Shown here one piece after another: positions 25,115 to 33,010 of a stretch of 64,000 bases of DNA (positions are counted from its first letter, which is position 1; the number at the start of each line of letters is the position of its first letter). The notes under the pieces are model-generated. The model had not been told where the DNA came from. It saw only the letters and a list, made by a program, of their open reading frames with translations, and ran no database searches. The translations under genes were made by a program, and so were the position numbers. This DNA is from Streptomyces laurentii (GTDB taxonomy: Bacteria > Actinomycetota > Actinomycetes > Streptomycetales > Streptomycetaceae): the NCBI GenBank assembly GCA_002355495.1, contig AP017424.1:682001-746000 (forward strand), given 5' to 3'.

Positions 25115-26218
25115 ATGGCCGCTGACGATGGCATCGACGTCTACCTCGGTCTGGACGTCGGCAAGGGCGAACACCACGCCACTGCCGTCAACCAGGCGGG
25201 GAAGAAGGTGTTCGACAAGCCGCTTCCCAACAGCGAGTTAAGGTTGCGCGAGCTGTTCGAGAAGCTGCAGGTCAAGCACGGGACGGTGCGGCGGATCGCC
25301 GATCTGTATCCCGGCGAGGCAAAAACCGACGCCCGCGATGCGTTCGTCATCGCCGACGCCGCCAGAGCGATGCCTCACACCCTGCGGACCATCGATCCCG
25401 CCGATGAGACGGTCGCCGAGCTCGCCATGATCACCGGGTTCGACGACGACCTGGCGGGCGAGTCCACCCGAATCGCCAACCGGCTCCGCGGCCTGCTGAC
25501 CCAGATCCATCCCTCGCTCGAGAGAGTCCTTGGCCCGCGAATCCAGCACCCGGCCGTGCTCAGACTGCTGGACCAGTTCGGCTCCCCGGCCCAGATCCGC
25601 AAAGCCGGAAGACGACGTCTCGTGGCCCTGATACGTCCCAAGGCGCCGCGGATGGCCGAGCGGCTGGTCGAGGACATCTTCACCGCACTCGATGAGCAGA
25701 CCGTCATCGTCCCGGGCACCGACGCGGCCGCACTGATCGTCCCGAGCCTCGCCGGCTCACTCCAGTCTGTCCTTGACCAGCGCAAACTCCTTGCCGCGAG
25801 GATCGAAGAACTCTTGGAGGCCCACCCTCTTTCCCAGGTCCTGACCTCGATGCCCGGCATCGGGATCAGGACCGCCGCCCGCATCCTCATCGACGTCGGT
25901 GACGGCAGCGGCTTCGCCACGGCCGGCCACCTCGCCGCCTACGCCGGCCTGGCACCCGTGACCCGCAACTCCGGCACGTCCATCCGCGGTGAACACCCTT
26001 CCCGGCGAGGCAACAAACAGCTCAAGAGAGCCTTCTACCTCGCCCCGTTCGCCTCGCTCTCCCAGCCCGAATCACGCGCCTACGACGACCGCAAACGACG
26101 CGAGGGAAAACACCACATCGCCGCCCTCGTCGCACTCGCCCGACGCCGCATCGACGTCCTCTTCGCCATGCTCCGAGACGGCACCTTCTACCAGCCGCCC
26201 ACACCGGCTACGGCTTGA
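25115..26218 (+). CDS. IS110-family transposase, internally deleted
   Basis: The 367-residue protein has the IS110 plan: an N-terminal RuvC-like DEDD domain starting YLGLDVGKGEHH, with the last two acids in KTDARDAFVIADAAR, and a C-terminal Transposase_20 domain with LTSMPGIGIRTAARI and the serine region RNSGTSIRGEHPSRRGN. Between LQVKHGTV (~55) and RRIADLYPGEAKTD about 35 residues usual in this clade (around a VVDQPA motif) are missing, without loss of frame. That segment carries the second acidic position, so the enzyme is probably inactive. One TTA codon is present (SEL). The 3' end abuts a truncated IS5-type gene. Confidence 0.85.
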   Translation: MAADDGIDVYLGLDVGKGEHHATAVNQAGKKVFDKPLPNSELRLRELFEKLQVKHGTVRRIADLYPGEAKTDARDAFVIADAARAMPHTLRTIDPADETVAELAMITGFDDDLAGESTRIANRLRGLLTQIHPSLERVLGPRIQHPAVLRLLDQFGSPAQIRKAGRRRLVALIRPKAPRMAERLVEDIFTALDEQTVIVPGTDAAALIVPSLAGSLQSVLDQRKLLAARIEELLEAHPLSQVLTSMPGIGIRTAARILIDVGDGSGFATAGHLAAYAGLAPVTRNSGTSIRGEHPSRRGNKQLKRAFYLAPFASLSQPESRAYDDRKRREGKHHIAALVALARRRIDVLFAMLRDGTFYQPPTPATA

Positions 26219-26224
26219 CCAAAT

Positions 26225-26572
26225 CCATAGAGGCACCTTTTGCGGGGCCCCGGCCGCATGCTGGTGGGCACGCACGATGGTGGAGTCCACCGAAACGACC
26301 CCGTTGATGTCCTCGCCCGCGTCGGCCTGGGCCATCAGCGCGGTGAACACCTGTTCCCAAGTGCCGTCGATGGCCCACATCCGCAGCCGGTTGTAAGTGC
26401 CGCGCCAGTTGCCGTACTTCTCCGGTAGATGGACCCACTGCGTTCCGGTCTGGAACTTGAACGCGATCACGTCGATCACCTCGCGGTGGTCCGGCCACCG
26501 GCCACCCCGCTTCGGCGCGCGATCCGGGAGTAACGGCTCGATCCACGCCCACTGCGCGTCAGTCAACGGCAT
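26225..26572 (-). pseudogene. IS5-family (IS427-type) transposase N-terminal fragment
   Basis: From ATG 26572 the frame reads MPLTDAQWAWIEPLLPDR, GGRWPDHREVIDVIAFKFQTG, WVHLPEKYGNWRGTYNRLRMW and VVSVDSTIVRAHQHAAGAPQK, the first half of an IS427-group DDE transposase with its first catalytic Asp (DST). After QK the similarity stops and the frame runs into the complement of the IS110 end, so the gene is cut at about 26225-26240, presumably by IS110 insertion or recombination. No second half continues in this orientation. Confidence 0.8.
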
Positions 26573-26610
26573 ACCCGGACCAACGATCAGATGAATCTGA
26601 GAGTGGCGGA

Positions 26611-26958
26611 CTAATCGCCAGAGAAGGCGATGCGCAGGTCTCTGTCCGCGCGGCAGCGCAGGCCCCAGGCCAGTAGCGTCGAGACTAACTGGCTCTCGAC
26701 ACCTCTCAGCCGCGCAAGATCCGCCCCCTCCAGCTCTCGCACCATGTTGTCCACTGCCTCACCGCGCACCAGGGTATCCCCATACGGATCGACGTCAGCC
26801 AGAGTAGGCAGTCGGTGTCGGCCCAACGTATCCAGGGCTGCCCAGAGCTCACCATCGACAACTATCCGCTCAAGGACTCCTACTGCGGGACGCGGTCCTG
26901 ACTTCCGGCCGGTCCGAGCGGTTGAGACCCCACGCCGCAACTCGATGACGAGCGTCAT
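26611..26958 (-). CDS. Hypothetical protein between IS fragments
   Basis: The 115-residue protein is unrecognised. It starts MTLVIELRRG and contains VDGELWAALDTLGRHRLPTLADVDPYGDTLV, with a mixed alpha/beta composition and no signal peptide or membrane helix. ATG 26958 has GAGGGGG a few bases upstream, which supports a real gene. It contains a TTA codon (SQLVS) and lies between two oppositely oriented IS5 remnants, so it may be a passenger gene acquired with them. Confidence 0.6.
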   Translation of the reverse strand: MTLVIELRRGVSTARTGRKSGPRPAVGVLERIVVDGELWAALDTLGRHRLPTLADVDPYGDTLVRGEAVDNMVRELEGADLARLRGVESQLVSTLLAWGLRCRADRDLRIAFSGD

Positions 26959-27030
26959 CGCACCCCCTCGCTTGCCTCGGACCAACGCTCGTATCGACCA
27001 ACAGCTCACTTTCATGATCCGAAAGAAACG

Positions 27031-27360
27031 GCGGGTGGACGGCCACGCACTCGACCGGACCATGTCGGCGGCGACAAGGCATGCAGCTCACGTCGCAACC
27101 GACGCTACCTGCGAAGACGCCAGATCAAACACACCATCCCCGAGCCGAAGGACCAGCGGGCCAACCGCAAACGGCGCGGCAGCAAGGGCGGCCAGCCCAC
27201 CGGCTTCGACAGCGAGATCTACAAGCGCCGTAACGAGGAAGAACGGACGATCAACCGGCTCAAGAACTCCCGGGCCGTCGCCACCCGCTACGACAAGAGG
27301 GCCTACATCTTCCATGGCACCGTCGCGGCTGCGGCGATTCGCCTCTGGCTCGGGCCCTGA
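27031..27360 (+). pseudogene. IS5-family transposase C-terminal fragment
   Basis: Reading to the TGA at 27358, the frame gives GGRPRTRPDHVGGDKACSSR, RRRQIKHTIPEPKDQ, RRGSKGGQPTGFD and YKRRNEEERTINRLKNSRAVATRYDKRAYIFHGT, then AIRLWL. This is the second half of an IS427-type DDE transposase, including the DKA Asp and the catalytic Glu of RRNEEERT. The N-terminal half and a start codon are absent. It points rightward, opposite to the N-terminal fragment at 26.2-26.6 kb, so the two are separate insertions or products of an inversion. Confidence 0.8.
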
Positions 27361-27407
27361 CCGTCAAGGTCAGGGAACAGCGCAGGCGTCATCGCGCCAC
27401 GTGCGGT

Positions 27408-27617
27408 TCAGAGTCCGGCGGCAATAAGGATCCCCGCCCCCATGAAGGCGAAGACGCCTCCAATCACTCTGCACGTGGTGACGCTGCCGGGCCATGATCG
27501 GTAGGCGTAGGACATCGCCTGGAACCGGTCGGCCACCCCTCGGGCGTTAGCGGCCAGGAGCCCCCCGCCCACGAGAGCGGCGCCTCCCCACATCAGCTCG
27601 AACGCGTGACGATTCAC
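27408..27617 (-). CDS. Small two-helix membrane protein
   Basis: This 69-residue protein, from GTG 27617, has two hydrophobic segments (WGGAALVGGGLLAANARG and VIGGVFAFMGAGILIAAGL) joined by a short loop with RFQAMSYAYRSWPG. I do not recognise a family with a known role. It resembles small DUF-type membrane proteins of Streptomyces. It stands alone between the IS debris and the polysaccharide operon. Confidence 0.6.
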   Translation of the reverse strand: MNRHAFELMWGGAALVGGGLLAANARGVADRFQAMSYAYRSWPGSVTTCRVIGGVFAFMGAGILIAAGL

Positions 27618-27680
27618 GATGCGAGGATAGCCAGCCTGCCTCGTCCACAGGAGATCTCACGTTGATCCGCCGGACAGCGC

Positions 27681-28490
27681 CTAGCCGTCCCACGCCGTGT
27701 AGCGGCTGTCCGGGTTCACCAGGTAGCGGACGGTGGGCCGGGGGAGGTGGGCGACGCGGTGGGTGCGGGCGTAGCGGCGGATCAGCTCCCAGTCCTCGCG
27801 GGGCAGCACCCGGGGGGTGCGCCGGAGGCGGCTGAAGTGCAGGGCGGGGGTGCGCCGGGCGACGAACGCGTTGGTGTCGAGGAAGGCGGCGTGGGCGGCC
27901 CGCCGGCGGTCGAACGGCACGGACAGGACGTCGCGTTCGGTGCCGTCCGGCCGGATCCGCCGCAGGGCGGTGTACACGCCGTCAGGGCCGCCGGGGGTGT
28001 CGAGCGCGGCCAGGGTGTGCCGGAGGTGGTCGGGCTCCCATGCGTTGTCGTCGTCGAGGAACGCCACGTACGGCGAGTCCGTCAGCCGGATGCCGATGTT
28101 GCGCACCACGCCCGCGACGCCGGTGTTGCGGCTCAGCGAGACGGCGAACAGCCGTGTGTCCTCGGGGAGTCGGGGCAGGCCCGCGCCGTCGTCGACGACG
28201 AGGACGACATGGTCGCGTACGGTCTGGCCGAGGGCGGAGCGCACCGCCCGCCGCAGCGCCTCGGGCCGGCGGTGGGTGGCGATGACGGTCACGACCCGGG
28301 CGGCGGGCCGCCGCCCGAGGACGCGGGTGAGCCGGGCCGTCTCGGCGTCCTCGAAGCGGCGCAGCCGCCAGGCGGTGGGCGCGAGCAGCACCTTGTTGCG
28401 CAACTCGTACAGGACGAGCCAGCCGAAGCGCCGCTTGAGCAGTTCCCAGGGCGCCCGGATCACCCGGCGCTCGCGTAACGCCCCCCGCAT
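27681..28490 (-). CDS. Glycosyltransferase family 2
   Basis: The 269-residue enzyme has an N-terminal basic helix (RAPWELLKRRFGWLVLYELRNKVLL) before the GT-A fold: VVTVIATHRRPEALRRAVRSAL, VVLVVDDGAGL and VAFLDDDNAWEPDHL, supplying the donor-binding and DDD metal-binding residues. PREDWELIRRYA provides the acceptor-side ED. It is the last gene of the minus-strand operon. Codon 5 is TTA, which places a bldA-dependent leucine at the very start of the protein. ATG 28490 overlaps the preceding methyltransferase stop (TGATG), so the two are probably co-translated. Confidence 0.87.
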   Translation of the reverse strand: MRGALRERRVIRAPWELLKRRFGWLVLYELRNKVLLAPTAWRLRRFEDAETARLTRVLGRRPAARVVTVIATHRRPEALRRAVRSALGQTVRDHVVLVVDDGAGLPRLPEDTRLFAVSLSRNTGVAGVVRNIGIRLTDSPYVAFLDDDNAWEPDHLRHTLAALDTPGGPDGVYTALRRIRPDGTERDVLSVPFDRRRAAHAAFLDTNAFVARRTPALHFSRLRRTPRVLPREDWELIRRYARTHRVAHLPRPTVRYLVNPDSRYTAWDG

Positions 28491-29152
28491 CAGACGCGGT
28501 TGCGGACGGCCGTGAGGGACTTCGTCAGTCCGGCGACCCGCTCGGCGAGGATCACGGAACGCGGGAAGAGGTAGCGCATCTCGGCGCGTGTGAGCAGGTC
28601 GATGCCGATCACCGCGTCCATCCCTTCCTCGGGCGTGCCGGGCCGGCTGTGGGTGAGCGGCCAGTGCCGGACGAGCTTCGCCCGCGCGGCCAGCGGCAGG
28701 AACTGGAAGCCGGGGGCCAGGAAATGCGGTTCGACGGGGAAGTAGCGGTACGGGGTCTGCACCCAGTGCAGCGGGGCGAGTTGGTCGACCGCGGCCACGA
28801 ACCGGCGGCGCTGGCTCGGCCCGCCCACGTGCTCGATCGTGGAGTTGGAGACCACCAGGTCGAACTCGCCCAGCTTGGCGGGGATGTCGGGGTCGGTCAC
28901 GTCGGCGTTCTCCGCGCTCATCCACTCGGGCAGCAGATCGGGGTGCGGCTCCAGGTTGACCAGGTGCACGTGCCGGGGCCGGAGTGGGGAGCGCAGCCAG
29001 TTCTCGGCGGTGCCGCCGAGGTCCACCACCCGCATGCCCCCGATGCCGGGGAAGCAGGCGCGGAACCGCTCCCAGCGGGCGGCGCGGAACCGTTCGCCGA
29101 GCGAGTCGGGAGCGTCGACGAAACGGGAGCGGAGGGCACGGATGCCGGACAT
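28490..29152 (-). CDS. Class I SAM-dependent methyltransferase
   Basis: The 220-residue protein has the Rossmann-like motif I MRVVDLGGTAENWL, an acidic post-motif (LVNLEPH) and FDLVVSNSTIEHVGG, the hallmark of type-11 methyltransferases. It may O-methylate a sugar of the repeat unit, a common capping or length-control modification, but the acceptor is inferred from its place between glycan genes. ATG 29152 begins MSGIRALRSRF. A 152-bp gap separates it from the upstream beta-helix gene. Confidence 0.85.
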   Translation of the reverse strand: MSGIRALRSRFVDAPDSLGERFRAARWERFRACFPGIGGMRVVDLGGTAENWLRSPLRPRHVHLVNLEPHPDLLPEWMSAENADVTDPDIPAKLGEFDLVVSNSTIEHVGGPSQRRRFVAAVDQLAPLHWVQTPYRYFPVEPHFLAPGFQFLPLAARAKLVRHWPLTHSRPGTPEEGMDAVIGIDLLTRAEMRYLFPRSVILAERVAGLTKSLTAVRNRV

Positions 29153-29304
29153 GCATCAACCACCTGGGGTCGGAGAGGCGGATCGGAGAGGTGGTGCGAG
29201 GGGAGAGTGGATCGGCTCAACCGTAGTCGTGGGAAAGGGATTTATCAGGGGATCCCGTGATCCGCCCGCACCCGCCTCCCCTTCGGTCGCGCCGGCCCGG
29301 ACCG

Positions 29305-30345
29305 TCAGGGTTTCGGCGGGGCCACCGGGGTCCCGTCCGCCATCCAGTTGCCCCGCCAGACGTTGCCCTCGCCCGTCGGGTTCCAGTAGGCGACCGGCCC
29401 GTACTTGCCGCCCTGCGGGTAGTACTGCGGCGAGAAGACGTTGTCGGTGACCTCGATGCCGGTGGCGTCCTTGCCGCCCGCGTAGAGGGTGTACGCACCG
29501 CCCGCGAGCCAGTTGTCGTCGACGACGGTGTGCGTGACGGGCGCGCTGTCGGCGAAGAGTCCGACGGCGGCGGAGGCGCCCTTGTCGGCCGGGGTCGGGT
29601 TGAGCAGCGTGTTGTGCCGGATGGTCAGCTTGCCCTTGCCGCCGCCATTGCTGATGACCGCGTTGGTGTGCTGCCATTCGCCGCCCAGATTGCGGAACGG
29701 GGTGATGTCGTGGACGTAGTTGTCGTGGAGGTCGCCCTGGCCCATGGACAGGGCGTCGCCGAAGACGGAGATGTCGCAGTAGCCGACCTCGACCGGGCTG
29801 GTGCTCATGTTGGACACCGCGTAGTCGGAGCCGCCGTTGTCCGGCCCCTTGCCGGGGACGGCGGTGATGGTCGTGTGGAGGACGCGCAGTCCCGAGTAAC
29901 CCGGCCGCAGGTTGATGCCCCACCAGTTGGTGGAGGTGATCCGGCTGTCGATGACCGTGACGTCGTTGGCGTAGATGTCGAGGGAACCGGTGATGTCCCA
30001 GCCCTTGATGACCGTGCCGTCGGTGCGGATGGCCGCGTTGCCGGTGGACTGCGGGGTCAGGGTGGCGATCCGCGGCCCGGTGGTGGTCGCGTCGGGGTAG
30101 CCGCAGGCACGCGGGCTCGCGCAGCCCTTCCGCGCGCCGGGTTTGCCGTCGTTGCCGCCGCCCTTGGGTGTGCCGGAGGCGCCGGGTGCGGTGATGGCGC
30201 GCGCGTCGCACAGCGCGGCGCCGCCGAGGCAGAACACCTGCTGGCCGAGGCCCGTGAAGGTGAACAGGGAGAACAGCAGGACGACGGCGAGCAGGGTCGC
30301 TGTGAGCAGGGTGCGGCGGCGGCCGGGTCGGGCCAGGGGACTCAC
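29305..30345 (-). CDS. Secreted right-handed parallel beta-helix protein
   Basis: The 346-residue protein has an uncleaved or lipoprotein-less signal anchor (LLTATLLAVVLLFSLFTFTGLG) and then repeated short strands such as TVIKGWDITGSLDIYANDVTVIDSRITS and GKLTIRHNTLL, typical of pectin-lyase/AlgG/NosD-like folds. Four Cys occur near the N-terminus and are probably oxidised outside the cell. Proteins of this fold cleave, epimerise or bind polysaccharides, fitting its place between flippase and methyltransferase genes. No catalytic residues can be assigned with confidence. The start is GTG 30345. Confidence 0.82.
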   Translation of the reverse strand: MSPLARPGRRRTLLTATLLAVVLLFSLFTFTGLGQQVFCLGGAALCDARAITAPGASGTPKGGGNDGKPGARKGCASPRACGYPDATTTGPRIATLTPQSTGNAAIRTDGTVIKGWDITGSLDIYANDVTVIDSRITSTNWWGINLRPGYSGLRVLHTTITAVPGKGPDNGGSDYAVSNMSTSPVEVGYCDISVFGDALSMGQGDLHDNYVHDITPFRNLGGEWQHTNAVISNGGGKGKLTIRHNTLLNPTPADKGASAAVGLFADSAPVTHTVVDDNWLAGGAYTLYAGGKDATGIEVTDNVFSPQYYPQGGKYGPVAYWNPTGEGNVWRGNWMADGTPVAPPKP

Positions 30346-30423
30346 CTCATCGTTCTCGTGCCGGACCGGCCGGCTGGTGCGGTGACGCGGGTGCGGAGCT
30401 GGTGCGGTGACGCGGGTGCGGGA

Positions 30424-32052
30424 TCAGTTGCGCGGACGGGCGGGCGGTGAGGGCTGCGGTGCCGATGCGGAATCGGCGGCCGGCACGGGGTCGAGATCCG
30501 GTACGGAGCCGGGAGCCGGTACGGCGGAGGTGACCCCGGTCCGGCGGCGCAGGGTGAGCACGCCGCGCACCAGTGTGCGGCCGGGCACGGCGCACAGCCC
30601 GTATCCCACGAGCCCCGCCACACTCGTGGCGGCCAGGGCGACGAACCCCTCCCCCAGCCGGCCGCGGCCCAGGACCAGCAGGACCGCCATCACGACCCCG
30701 CCGAGCACCGGCCGGACGCACACCCGGACCAGCGCGCGGGCCGCGATGCCACCGCGCCGCAGGGCGGCGAGGAAGGCGGGCAGTACGACCAGTCCGGCGA
30801 CGACCACATGGCCGGCGGCGACGGTCCCGATCCCGCCCTCGCGAGCGGCGAACGTCAGCACCGGCACCAGGGTGACCAGCCACAGCCCCTGGATCAGCAG
30901 GAGCGAGCGGCGTCGGCCGACGGCCACCAGACAGTCGTACGTCAGCTCGGCGGCGATCCGGGCCAGGCCCAGGGCCATCAGCCAGGGCAGCGCCTCGGCG
31001 GCGGGCCGCCACTTCGCGCCGTACACCAGCTCGACGAGCGGCCCGGCGAGCGCGGCGAGCAGCACGCAGGCGGGCACGGTCGCGGTCATCAGGACCCCGA
31101 GGGCGCGGGCGAAGCCGTCGGCGAGGGCCTTCGGCGAGTCCGCGAGCCGGGAGAAACCGGCGAAGGAGACCCGGCGGGCGGTCTCGGAGATGACGCGCAC
31201 GGGCCAGCCCGCCATGTTGAAGGCGAGCATGTAGTAGCCGAGCGCGACATTGCCGAGGACCGCGCCGACGATCATGGCGTCCGCGTTGACGACGGCGAGC
31301 GAGAGCAGACTCGCCCCGGCGAGCGGCAGCCCGAACCGCAGCAGCGCCCGGGCCTGCACCGGGTCCCAGCCGAAGCGGAGCATGCCGGGCGCGGCGAGCG
31401 CGCAGCCGGCCAGGGCGACCACGTTCCCGGCGACGGCGCCGCACGCGAAGCTCAGCGCGCCCTGGCCCTGGAGGGCGAGCAGCACCGTCACCCCCGTGCT
31501 GACGACGAAGTTGAGGGCGTCGATCACCATCCGGCGGCCCTGGCGGAACTCCCGGGTGAGGACGCCGGCGGGCACCTGGGACAGGCCGTCGAGCACCAGG
31601 CACAGACACATCACCCGCAGGACGACGGTGGCCTCGGGGGCGCCGAGCAGTCCGGCGACGGCCGGGGCGGCGGCGAACAGGGCGAGATAGAGCAGACCGC
31701 TGGACAGGGCGCTGAGGCTGAGCACGGTGGGCGCGAAGCGGCGGACGTCGCCGTCCCAGCGCACCACCGCGAGGGTGACGCCGAGTTCGTTGGCGGAGAG
31801 CAGCACCATGAGGACCGTCTGGGCGACGCCGTAGACGCCCCAGGCGGCCGGGTCGAGGACGTAGCGGACCAGGACGATGCCGGTGGCGAAGTTGCCGAGC
31901 CGCATCACCATGGTGTTGATCAGGCTCCAGCGGGTGGCGGAGCGGACCTTGCCGCCCAGCGTCTCCGCCCCCGCGGGGGCAGGGGAGGATCCGGACTCAC
32001 CTGGGGTGTCGCGCGGTGCCGGGGACGCCTGGTCGGGGGCGTCGTTCCGCAT
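30424..32052 (-). CDS. wzx: Polysaccharide flippase (Wzx/MATE-like, PST family)
   Basis: The 542-residue protein has about twelve to fourteen hydrophobic helices and the Wzx N-terminus KVRSATRWSLINTMVMRLGNFATGIVLVRYVLDPAAWGVYGVAQTV. FRQGRRMVIDALNFVVSTG and NADAMIVGAVLGNVALGYYMLAFN are typical of the polysaccharide transporter family. It should flip the undecaprenyl-linked repeat unit outward. The 40-residue N-terminal and 45-residue C-terminal extensions are Pro/Ala-rich and cytoplasmic. It follows a Wzz-like gene by 39 bp in the same operon, completing a Wzx/Wzy/Wzz set with the polymerase fusion of the left half. Confidence 0.88.
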   Translation of the reverse strand: MRNDAPDQASPAPRDTPGESGSSPAPAGAETLGGKVRSATRWSLINTMVMRLGNFATGIVLVRYVLDPAAWGVYGVAQTVLMVLLSANELGVTLAVVRWDGDVRRFAPTVLSLSALSSGLLYLALFAAAPAVAGLLGAPEATVVLRVMCLCLVLDGLSQVPAGVLTREFRQGRRMVIDALNFVVSTGVTVLLALQGQGALSFACGAVAGNVVALAGCALAAPGMLRFGWDPVQARALLRFGLPLAGASLLSLAVVNADAMIVGAVLGNVALGYYMLAFNMAGWPVRVISETARRVSFAGFSRLADSPKALADGFARALGVLMTATVPACVLLAALAGPLVELVYGAKWRPAAEALPWLMALGLARIAAELTYDCLVAVGRRRSLLLIQGLWLVTLVPVLTFAAREGGIGTVAAGHVVVAGLVVLPAFLAALRRGGIAARALVRVCVRPVLGGVVMAVLLVLGRGRLGEGFVALAATSVAGLVGYGLCAVPGRTLVRGVLTLRRRTGVTSAVPAPGSVPDLDPVPAADSASAPQPSPPARPRN

Positions 32053-32091
32053 CGGGGGGCTCCTCTCGGGGGCTCCTCTTCGCCGGGTCCG

Positions 32092-32940
32092 TCACTTGAC
32101 CCAGGACGGGGGACGCCGGGCGGGCCGGGTCCCGGGGGTGGGCCGCACGGGCAGTTGCACGGTGGGCTGGTCACGCTGGTCGTACGACTCCGGGGGCGCC
32201 GTCTGTTCCTCCGGCCGCCCGGCCGCCCGCTCCCCCGGCCGTTCCTGTCCCGCCCGCTCCTCCTCCGGCCGCCCGGACCGGGTGGCGGCCCGCGGGGCGG
32301 GCCCCTCGCCGCCCGCCGGTCCCTGGCGGTGCCGCGGTCGGGCGGCGCCCCGGCGGCGCGCCTCGGCGAAGAAGGTCGCCACCAGGCTGAGCACGACGCC
32401 GAGGCCCCCGCCCATCACCAGATACTGGATGGTGGACTTGAGCTGCGCCTCGGGCTTCTGGGGCGGGACGATGGTGGTGATCCGGATCATCGCGTCCGGG
32501 GCCACCTTCTGGTCCGCCTGGAGCTCCCGGAGCCGCTGCTTCGTGAACTCCATGAGCGTCGCGTTGCCCTTCAGGACCGCCGTCGGCTCATGGCCGGTGA
32601 CGGTGATCCAGAGCAGCGGCCCCTGCGCGTTGTCCGCGATCTTCACCTCGTACTTCTCGGTGAGTCCCGCCCGCTTCAGATCCCCCTTCGCGGCATCGGA
32701 GTTGACGTTGCGGGCGAGGCTGTCGGCCATGCCCGTCAGCGACGGTTCCATGCTCAGGAACGGGTTTCCGTCGGCTGCCGCTCCCTTGCGGGAGTTGAGC
32801 AGCGCGACCGTGCTCTGCGAGCTGTACGAGACCGGCAGCACGCGCCAGGCCCCGACGACCAGGCCGGCGGTGATCAGCAGTCCCGGCAACAGGACGTACC
32901 ACCGCCGGCGCATGACGCGGAAGATCTCTGCGAGGTCCAA
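32092..32940 (-). CDS. Wzz/YveK-like chain-length determinant
   Basis: The 282-residue protein starts LDLAEIFRVMRRRWYVLLPGLL, nearly the same as the N-terminus of the Wzz-polymerase fusion (IADIFRVLYRRWYVM). It has a first helix, an extracytoplasmic domain ending ITTIVPPQKPEAQ, a second helix at ~190-210 and then a long Arg/Pro/Glu-rich cytoplasmic tail. TTG 32940 is chosen because AAGGGGGAA precedes it and because it aligns with the fusion gene; ATG 32994 would add an unusual 18-residue leader. No tyrosine kinase domain is present, so any kinase partner is elsewhere. Confidence 0.82.
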   Translation of the reverse strand: MDLAEIFRVMRRRWYVLLPGLLITAGLVVGAWRVLPVSYSSQSTVALLNSRKGAAADGNPFLSMEPSLTGMADSLARNVNSDAAKGDLKRAGLTEKYEVKIADNAQGPLLWITVTGHEPTAVLKGNATLMEFTKQRLRELQADQKVAPDAMIRITTIVPPQKPEAQLKSTIQYLVMGGGLGVVLSLVATFFAEARRRGAARPRHRQGPAGGEGPAPRAATRSGRPEEERAGQERPGERAAGRPEEQTAPPESYDQRDQPTVQLPVRPTPGTRPARRPPSWVK

Positions 32941-33010
32941 TGGCGTTTCCCCCTTGCGCCTGGTGCGGCGTCCCCCAACTACCGTTCCCTGCACGAGGAT
33001 AGAGGGGATC

